DNA of 64,000 bases, from the NCBI RefSeq assembly GCF_014652895.1, contig NZ_BMZR01000009.1:1-64000 (forward strand). The letters run 5' to 3'. The position numbers and the translations under genes are program-made. Source of the stretch: Psychrobacter glaciei. Lineage in GTDB: Bacteria > Pseudomonadota > Gammaproteobacteria > Pseudomonadales > Moraxellaceae. Below are positions 58,660 through 64,000 of the stretch, one piece after another. Numbering within the stretch: position 1 is the stretch's first letter; every line of letters starts with the position of its first letter. The notes under the pieces were generated by a model, which ran no database searches, was not told where the DNA came from, and was given only the letters and a program-made list of their open reading frames with translations.

Positions 58660-59460
58660 TCAGTGAGCCCTAGCACTAGCACGCTGCTTAAAAACTAATA
58701 AGCAGGCAATGATGAAAACTAATAGTGCTGCCGAAGCTCCAAAACGACTAAGTGCAAGACCGCCATGATCAAGCGGCTTATCTAAGAAATCGCCTAAGAC
58801 TGCTCCTAAAGGGCGAGTCAAGACAAAGGCAATCCAGAATAGAAGCGTTTTAGATATTTTAGTGCCAAAATGCATCAAAGCGATAAGCGCTAGTAAAGAG
58901 CCAAAAATGATAGCACTCGTTGTATAGCCCATGCCTTTAGTGTCTGCTACCCAGTCACCAAGTGCGGTACCTAATGTTTGTGAAAACATGATGGTCGTCC
59001 AATAAAACACTTCCGCCTTAGGTTTACTAATGCTATCGACAGCGATACTTCCCATCGTTTTCTGCCACATAATTAGGCATACCCCAAGTAGAGCTACCAG
59101 CAGCGCTGACCCGCCAGCGTAGCCAATGCCTAATGACCTAGTCACGTAATCCGCTATCGTTGTACCTAAGGTCGTCGTCGCTATAATGGTGGTCCAATAT
59201 AACCATTTATTAAAGGAGTTAGCTTTGATTTGGGTGGCTACTGCTATAGCAAACAATACAGCGAATATACCAGTACTGACAATGTAGCCTAGGTTTAGCG
59301 ACATTGATAAAGCGTCGCCTGCCGTTTCACCTAGTGTCGTAGCAGCGATTTTAATTATCCAAAAAAGTAGGGTAACTTCCGGAACTTTGGACAAAGCGTT
59401 TAGCACTGGATCATTACTAAAACCAGTGGGTGAATATTGAGTGTTCAAGGTTGTATTCAT
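58660..59460 (-). CDS. COG4705-type repeat membrane protein
   Basis: 266 residues from the ATG at 59460 (a TTG at 59487 is the alternative). Eight to nine membrane helices. Four internal repeats share the pattern TLG-x-x-x-x-D: TTLGETAGDALSMSL, TTLGTTIADYVTRSL, QTLGTALGDWVADTK, RPLGAVLGDFLDKPL (about 40, 95, 160 and 220), so it arose by duplication of a two-helix unit. The function is unknown; such genes are often beside two-component systems, as here. Last gene of the block on this strand. Confidence 0.85.
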   Translation of the reverse strand: MNTTLNTQYSPTGFSNDPVLNALSKVPEVTLLFWIIKIAATTLGETAGDALSMSLNLGYIVSTGIFAVLFAIAVATQIKANSFNKWLYWTTIIATTTLGTTIADYVTRSLGIGYAGGSALLVALLGVCLIMWQKTMGSIAVDSISKPKAEVFYWTTIMFSQTLGTALGDWVADTKGMGYTTSAIIFGSLLALIALMHFGTKISKTLLFWIAFVLTRPLGAVLGDFLDKPLDHGGLALSRFGASAALLVFIIACLLVFKQRASARAH

Positions 59461-59588
59461 AGGTGGATTCACTCTATTGAGAAGCAAATTTAATGTTACG
59501 TTGTAGACGTCACTAAATTATCAATAGAGGTGTTAAGAAAACGTGAAGATATAGCCAATTAAAGCTATTAAAATTTCTATGTATAAGT

Positions 59589-61229
59589 TTAGAAGACTAG
59601 CGTGATACAAAGTCCTTGATTACCATTTAAGTTTAAAATTTCAGAAGTAGAGTCATTCATAAAAACATCGATACCTGCCTGCTCACAGATTGACTTGACG
59701 ATAGAGAGCCCAAGTCCTGTACCTTCTATTTCCTGTGATTGCTTACTGGCGCTATCTGATCTTGGAGCGCTTATAGTATCGCTGAATTGATCAATAGTAC
59801 CTGCCAACTGGTTAAGCCGTACAAAGGGTTCAAAAGCATTCCCATAGTCACTAGAATCAATGCCTGCACCTGAGTCCACTACTTGTAACACTAGTCTGTT
59901 ATCTTTGACCTTGTTAAAATTGTTTGGTTTTCCAGATTGAATTACATGTGAGCCAAAATTGTATTGAGTATTTAGAGCTAATTTATCTGATTTGTCTAGG
60001 TCTTGCTCAAGTTGATATAGTTTAACCATGACTTGACCACCAGCTGGCGTGTAAATAATGGCGTTTTGAATAAGGTTTTTGATCAGGATCAATAACGACG
60101 TCTCGTCCATATTTACTTTATTATTAGACTGCATATCAAGACTTAGCTCGATATTTTTATTATCAGCAATAGGAATGAGTAATCCTATGACTTGTTCGAT
60201 AATAAATTTAACGCTGGTGGGGGTTTCTTCATGATCGAGCACTGTATTGATATTGCCAGCTTTAGCAAGCGTCAATAATTGCTCAACCAAACTTTGATTA
60301 CGTTTCAAGCGAATAGCCAGTTTATCAAGACCTTCCGACATAACATTATTATTACTAATACGCTGCAATCGTTGTAGCTGTAATGAGATAGCAGTGAGCG
60401 GCGAGCGCAGTTCGTGAGCAGCATCAGCGATAAAACGTTGTTGACGCTCTATACTAATCTTCACTAAGGCTAATAACCTATTTAGGGATTCTGCTAGTGG
60501 CAGCAACTCAGAGGGCAGTCTACCAATCGATAAAGGACTTAGGTCATTCTCATTACGTGCGCTTATCTCATAGTGTAATTGGCGCACAGGTTTCATCATT
60601 CGCCACATGATAAAAGGGAGTAAAAGCAATAATAATGCTATACCGATAATAAGGGGTAAAAAAGATTGCAAGGCACTGGCTTTGGCTAAATCATCCTGTA
60701 AATCTGTCTGCTGGCGTAAGATTAGCGCCACTTCTTCATCAGTATCTAAAGACTGAATCTTGACATCATTTCTATAAGTTCGCCAAGAATGGCCGTCAAT
60801 ATCTTGATCGCTTATTCCTTGTGGAATGCTATCTACTAATGCCAGCGATATAGGTTCTGAGTAATCATGCTCGTCATCGCTTTTATCATTCTGATAATCT
60901 TGTACCCCGTTACTGAGTGAGGCGGAGAGTATGACGATATCAACGGTGATCGCACCATCATCGTCATCGGTATCAAAATGGATGTTACTGCTGGTATGCT
61001 CTTCATTGTCTAAAGCAGCTGCATTACTATTTAAACCGCTAATATTGAGCGACTGCTCCAATAAGGCGGCAGTATTTTTTAAGTTATCATCTTGAAAGTC
61101 ATTTATCTCGTTATAGCTGTACCAAAATCCATAACCGCCAGCCACTATTGCCAGTAGCAAGAATGACACAACAGACCAAAAGATAAGTTGGAACTGTAAT
61201 GAGTTAAAGAGCTTACGGAATTTAGGCAT
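59589..61229 (-). CDS. Sensor histidine kinase, PmrB/QseC-like
   Basis: 546 residues. Two membrane helices (about 14-33 and 185-208) bound a periplasmic sensor region rich in Asp and Glu (NEEHTSSNIHFDTDDDDGAI, NDKSDDEHDYSE), suited to bind cations or cationic peptides. Then HAMP-like linker, H-box FIADAAHELRSPLTAISLQL (His about 274), and ATPase motifs NLIQNAIIYTP (N box), DSGAGID (G1) and EGTGLGLSIVKS (G2). Phosphorylates the regulator encoded upstream at 61282. The ligand is unproven; PmrB-type sensors respond to Fe3+, low pH or polymyxin. Confidence 0.9.
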   Translation of the reverse strand: MPKFRKLFNSLQFQLIFWSVVSFLLLAIVAGGYGFWYSYNEINDFQDDNLKNTAALLEQSLNISGLNSNAAALDNEEHTSSNIHFDTDDDDGAITVDIVILSASLSNGVQDYQNDKSDDEHDYSEPISLALVDSIPQGISDQDIDGHSWRTYRNDVKIQSLDTDEEVALILRQQTDLQDDLAKASALQSFLPLIIGIALLLLLLPFIMWRMMKPVRQLHYEISARNENDLSPLSIGRLPSELLPLAESLNRLLALVKISIERQQRFIADAAHELRSPLTAISLQLQRLQRISNNNVMSEGLDKLAIRLKRNQSLVEQLLTLAKAGNINTVLDHEETPTSVKFIIEQVIGLLIPIADNKNIELSLDMQSNNKVNMDETSLLILIKNLIQNAIIYTPAGGQVMVKLYQLEQDLDKSDKLALNTQYNFGSHVIQSGKPNNFNKVKDNRLVLQVVDSGAGIDSSDYGNAFEPFVRLNQLAGTIDQFSDTISAPRSDSASKQSQEIEGTGLGLSIVKSICEQAGIDVFMNDSTSEILNLNGNQGLCITLVF

Positions 61230-61281
61230 AGCATTTAACTTTTATAGATAATAGCGAGTGTTTTGAGTTATTCATTTAAAG

Positions 61282-61941
61282 TTAGGTATTGCTGATATAC
61301 CAGCCAAGGCCACGAATATTTTTGATTCTATCTTGTCCGACCTTTTTGCGTAAACTATGAATCAAAAACTCAATGGCGTTACTCTCAACTTCACCGCCCC
61401 AGCCATATAGAGAATCTTCAAGCTCATTTTTGGACATGACTTTTTCAGGCGATAGCATGAAGGTGATCAGGAGCATGTACTCTTTGGCGGTCAAATCTAT
61501 AGGGCGGCCATCCATCATGACCCGTTTGTGTGCGGTATCTAAACTTAAATTGCCAACGGTTACTTGATTATCAGCCTTGCCTTGAGCACGGCGAATAAGC
61601 ACTCTCATGCGTGCAAAGACTTCTGCTAGCTCAAAAGGCTTAACGACATAATCATCAGCCCCTGAGTCTAGACCTGCCACTCTATCTCTTAGTTGATCAC
61701 GTGCAGTTAATATTAATACTGGCGTTTCAATTTTAGCATCACGAATAGCGGTCAACACGCCCATACCATCAACCTCTGGCAAGCCCAAATCTAATAAAAC
61801 GATGTCATAAGGTTGCACCCTTAATGTCAGTATGGCTTGGCGACCATCTTTGACCCAATCAACCGTATATGCCTCATCCTGTAAAGCTTCACATAGACTT
61901 TCGCCAATCATTAAATCATCTTCGACTACTAATACTCTCAT
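61282..61941 (-). CDS. OmpR-family response regulator, PmrA/QseB-like
   Basis: 219 residues. Receiver domain (about 1-118) with acidic pocket VVEDDLMIGE, phospho-acceptor Asp 51 in VLLDLGLPEVDG, Thr in LILTARDQ and Lys in DDYVVKPFELAE; then OmpR winged helix (about 127-217) ending SLRKKVGQDRIKNIRGLGWYIS. Best match in style to PmrA/QseB. AAGGGC precedes the ATG. Forms an operon with the kinase 52 bases downstream and probably controls the block. Confidence 0.93.
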   Translation of the reverse strand: MRVLVVEDDLMIGESLCEALQDEAYTVDWVKDGRQAILTLRVQPYDIVLLDLGLPEVDGMGVLTAIRDAKIETPVLILTARDQLRDRVAGLDSGADDYVVKPFELAEVFARMRVLIRRAQGKADNQVTVGNLSLDTAHKRVMMDGRPIDLTAKEYMLLITFMLSPEKVMSKNELEDSLYGWGGEVESNAIEFLIHSLRKKVGQDRIKNIRGLGWYISNT

Positions 61942-62090
61942 TAGATGCCCTTATTGTGTGGCTATTAGGATTAAAAAATATTTATCTATAGTGAAAATTT
62001 TTATAGTGTCTTTAAACTAAAAAGCTCTAATCAATACAAGTGTACAGAGTAGAGCCGTTGTTAAGCTATATTCAACCAAGTTTTAAAATA

Positions 62091-62690
62091 TTAATCATCA
62101 TCGTCTAACTGACTGCTGATAACCTGACCATTCGTGCTATCAATTATTAGTTTATGTATGTCCATCCCTTTAGCTATTTCAATCTCGTAAGCGGGTATAC
62201 CGTTATCAAAATCAAACTCTGCTTCAGTAATTTTGCCACCAACACTTTGCGTTGCTTTTTGCATGGCTTGGGTTAGGGTTTTCTGAGCTTGCCTCATAGC
62301 GTTATATTCTGCTAAATCGTCTTGATCCATTTTTCCCTGCTTAGATTTTAGGACTTTGCCGCTACTGGCATCAACTTTTACTTTATGCTCCATGCCACTA
62401 TCGATAAGCTCGATTTCATACTCACCACCTTCCATATAGTCGTTTTGGTCAAACTCAGCACTGATTAAGTCTCCTTCGACTGTTTTTTGTGCAATAGCGA
62501 CGGCTTGCTCTAGACTGATTTTACTCTGTGCTATTGCGACTGCGTCACTCGTCTTTGCGCCTGAAATAGCAGGTATTTGACCTGAGGCAACAGCGAGCGT
62601 ACCAATACCTAGAACGCTAAGAGCAATAAGTAGGGATTTGCTGAGGGTTGATAGTTTTTTTATCGTGTTTACTCCGTATTTAAGGTTCAT
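62091..62690 (-). CDS. Periplasmic protein with two PepSY domains
   Basis: 199 residues. Signal/anchor about 15-36 (LLIALSVLGIGTLAVAS). Two PepSY repeats: about 57-112 (SLEQAVAIAQKTVEGDLISAEFDQ...YEIELIDSGMEHKVKVDASSGKVL) and about 135-192 (TLTQAMQKATQSVGGKITEAEFDF...YEIEIAKGMDIHKLIIDSTNGQVI). An acidic tail of four Asp closes it. PepSY proteins are commonly encoded next to PmrAB/QseBC-like systems. A role as periplasmic accessory of the neighbouring kinase is inferred. Confidence 0.9.
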   Translation of the reverse strand: MNLKYGVNTIKKLSTLSKSLLIALSVLGIGTLAVASGQIPAISGAKTSDAVAIAQSKISLEQAVAIAQKTVEGDLISAEFDQNDYMEGGEYEIELIDSGMEHKVKVDASSGKVLKSKQGKMDQDDLAEYNAMRQAQKTLTQAMQKATQSVGGKITEAEFDFDNGIPAYEIEIAKGMDIHKLIIDSTNGQVISSQLDDDD

Positions 62691-62899
62691 GTCTGACGAC
62701 TTATTATCAAAGTTGTCAGAAGTGTCGATATGAATCCATCATACAAAAGAAGACATAGGAGAAGCTTAGCGTAGAATAAGCGTTTGATTAGATGTTAAAA
62801 CTTACAGGTAAAAAAACCTATAAATTATAGGCAGAAGCTTTAGGTGGTTTAATCCTAATAGTAATCGGTGTGACGATGATTGTCTAAAGCATGATTATT

Positions 62900-63625
62900 T
62901 TATTTGACATTAGTTTTTCTTTTGAAAAACACGCTAGCAAGCGCACAAACTATCGTTAGTGAAAGCAGCATTGATACTAAAGTATGACTAAAGAAATGAT
63001 CACCAAACATCATTTTGTAGAGTCCCATTGACCAACCTAATACGGTTACGGTTTCAAATATTCTGTAGCGATACTTATAAAGAGCAGGTATAAATACTAA
63101 ACCATATAAAGAAAATCCTGCGCTAGCATGAGCCGCTGGGAAGCATTTTGCATCGGTTTTAGCGAGCATGCTTTGCCAAAGATTAAGATAGGGTAGATCC
63201 CCACCGAACAAGGTTAAATGATTAGGGCAACTAACATGTGTGACCCCTTTTAATAGTGCGATAGTACTAGGTACTGCAATAAGAATAATCAGTAAGTAAC
63301 TTATCTCACGAATTGAGAAAGGTACAATATATTTATTCAGATTACTATGATTGGTGATAAAGGGTCTCTTTGCAAGACGTTTATATTTGACAAGTAATAT
63401 GGTTAATAGATAGATAGCTGATAAAATTAATAGCGCTTTAGGGCCGTCGTAAAAAATAAAAGCATAAGGCTGAGCGCTTTTTTCTATAAGCCACTGACCA
63501 TTATTATAAAAAAACTCACTGATACGAATATCAAATTGGCTATGCTCAAATGTCAAAGTCGCAATGATTGTTAAGCAAAATAGCTTGAGCCACATCCAAT
63601 GAGAGAAGTTATTGTCTAGAGTCAT
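62900..63625 (-). CDS. pap2: PAP2-family membrane phosphatase
   Basis: 241 residues, six membrane helices. PAP2 motifs: KGVTHVSCP (motif 1), CFPAAHASAGFSLYGLVF (motif 2, P-A-A-H-A-S in place of PSGH), GDHFFSHTLVSM (motif 3, His). This is the PAP2 version with Cys before the motif, as in the pap2 linked to mobile colistin-resistance and eptA genes of Moraxellaceae. Dephosphorylates lipid phosphates on the periplasmic side (for example undecaprenyl-pyrophosphate or phosphatidic acid). Lies 44 bases after dgkA on the same strand. Confidence 0.9.
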   Translation of the reverse strand: MTLDNNFSHWMWLKLFCLTIIATLTFEHSQFDIRISEFFYNNGQWLIEKSAQPYAFIFYDGPKALLILSAIYLLTILLVKYKRLAKRPFITNHSNLNKYIVPFSIREISYLLIILIAVPSTIALLKGVTHVSCPNHLTLFGGDLPYLNLWQSMLAKTDAKCFPAAHASAGFSLYGLVFIPALYKYRYRIFETVTVLGWSMGLYKMMFGDHFFSHTLVSMLLSLTIVCALASVFFKRKTNVK

Positions 63626-63669
63626 CGAAACGCCTTATTGATCAAATCGCAAAAAAGCATAAGCACTAT

Positions 63670-64000
63670 TCAGTATGAAAGACTGGATAACGCCATCAAC
63701 CATAAAACAAAAAGTAGCAACAGTGCTAAAAATTGCGCAGCAGAACCGACATCTTTGGCTATCTTCGCTAATGGATGCTGTTTGGTTGAGGTATGATCGA
63801 TACTTGCCTCTATTCCCGTATTAATAAGCTCCACAATCAGGGATAAGAATGAAGCAACCACAAGCACCATTTTTAGAATAACTCCAAAAGGCATAAATAC
63901 GATGACAGTGAAAAGTACAAGATTAAGCCATATAACTTGTCTAAATGCGGCCTCATACTTATAAGCCGCTTTAAAACCATCTATAGAATACCCCGTAGCT
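63670..64000 (-). CDS. dgkA: Diacylglycerol kinase (5' end outside window)
   Basis: Read from 63999 leftward the frame starts ATGYSIDGFKAAYKYEAAFRQ and ends ALSSLSY at 63670, about 109 residues, so only the first few codons are missing. The DgkA core is visible: EAAFRQ, VELINTGIEASIDH, and KIAKDVGSAAQF (the conserved K-D-x-x-S-A-A). A shorter start at the Met at 63894 would cut off the N-terminal helix and is rejected. DgkA recycles diacylglycerol released by EptA-type lipid A phosphoethanolamine transferases and by membrane-derived oligosaccharide synthesis. Probably the first or second gene of the block that continues beyond the window. Confidence 0.92.
   Translation of the reverse strand, partial: ATGYSIDGFKAAYKYEAAFRQVIWLNLVLFTVIVFMPFGVILKMVLVVASFLSLIVELINTGIEASIDHTSTKQHPLAKIAKDVGSAAQFLALLLLFVLWLMALSSLSY

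Overview
The window looks like the chromosome of a Moraxellaceae gammaproteobacterium, most likely Psychrobacter. This rests on gene content and order (tuf end, trxB-aat divergent from ftsK, map-glnD-dapC, a CBS/nucleotidyltransferase gene with an exonuclease gene, a lipA-lifO lipase/foldase pair), on moderate GC, and on many short intergenic repeats. The genus is an inference from gene style, not from a marker gene.

Layout. 1-5765: end of tuf, a LysR regulator divergent from a DMT exporter, rimI, then a minus-strand trxB-aat-merR run. 6315-17564: ftsK, an amidase, a DODA-type dioxygenase, rlmH, a DUF2147 secreted protein, a DUF421 membrane protein, a small membrane protein and PBP4 (dacB). 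17678-26504: exonuclease plus CBS/DUF294 protein, a DapC-like aminotransferase, a membrane protein, glnD and map. 26798-31575: lipase and its chaperone, followed by small lipoproteins (a truncated META-domain paralogue, an intact one, and a TolB-like propeller). 31775-42244: a membrane/stress module of a YqiJ-like OB protein, a YqiK-like flotillin, a 2079-residue AAA ATPase and two tandem DUF2256 mini-proteins. 42251-48152: an OLD-family ATPase/nuclease directly behind metH. 48689-52023: two fasciclin lipoproteins with the remnant of a third between them, and an AgcS symporter. 53038-58147: lemA with two TPM-domain genes, an adenine/adenosine deaminase, a class III sirtuin and a small membrane protein. 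58396-64000: the 3' fragment of a tRNA-Arg(CCG) gene, then a minus-strand block of dgkA (cut by the window end), pap2, a PepSY gene, a PmrAB/QseBC-like two-component system and a COG4705 membrane protein.

Most notable signals. (1) Five copies of a 107-108 bp element with TATAGTC/GACTATA ends; they differ in sequence but keep a pairable internal stem through compensatory changes. Two copies lie in opposite orientation around the flotillin gene. (2) The YqiJ-flotillin-giant ATPase-DUF2256 module. (3) A tRNA-Arg 3' fragment that looks like an island attachment site. The block beyond it resembles a lipid A / undecaprenyl-phosphate envelope-modification cassette, and it predicts an eptA/mcr-like gene just outside the right edge. 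(4) Decayed paralogues of fasciclin and META-domain lipoproteins. No complete rRNA or tRNA gene, CRISPR array, transposase or integrase was seen.
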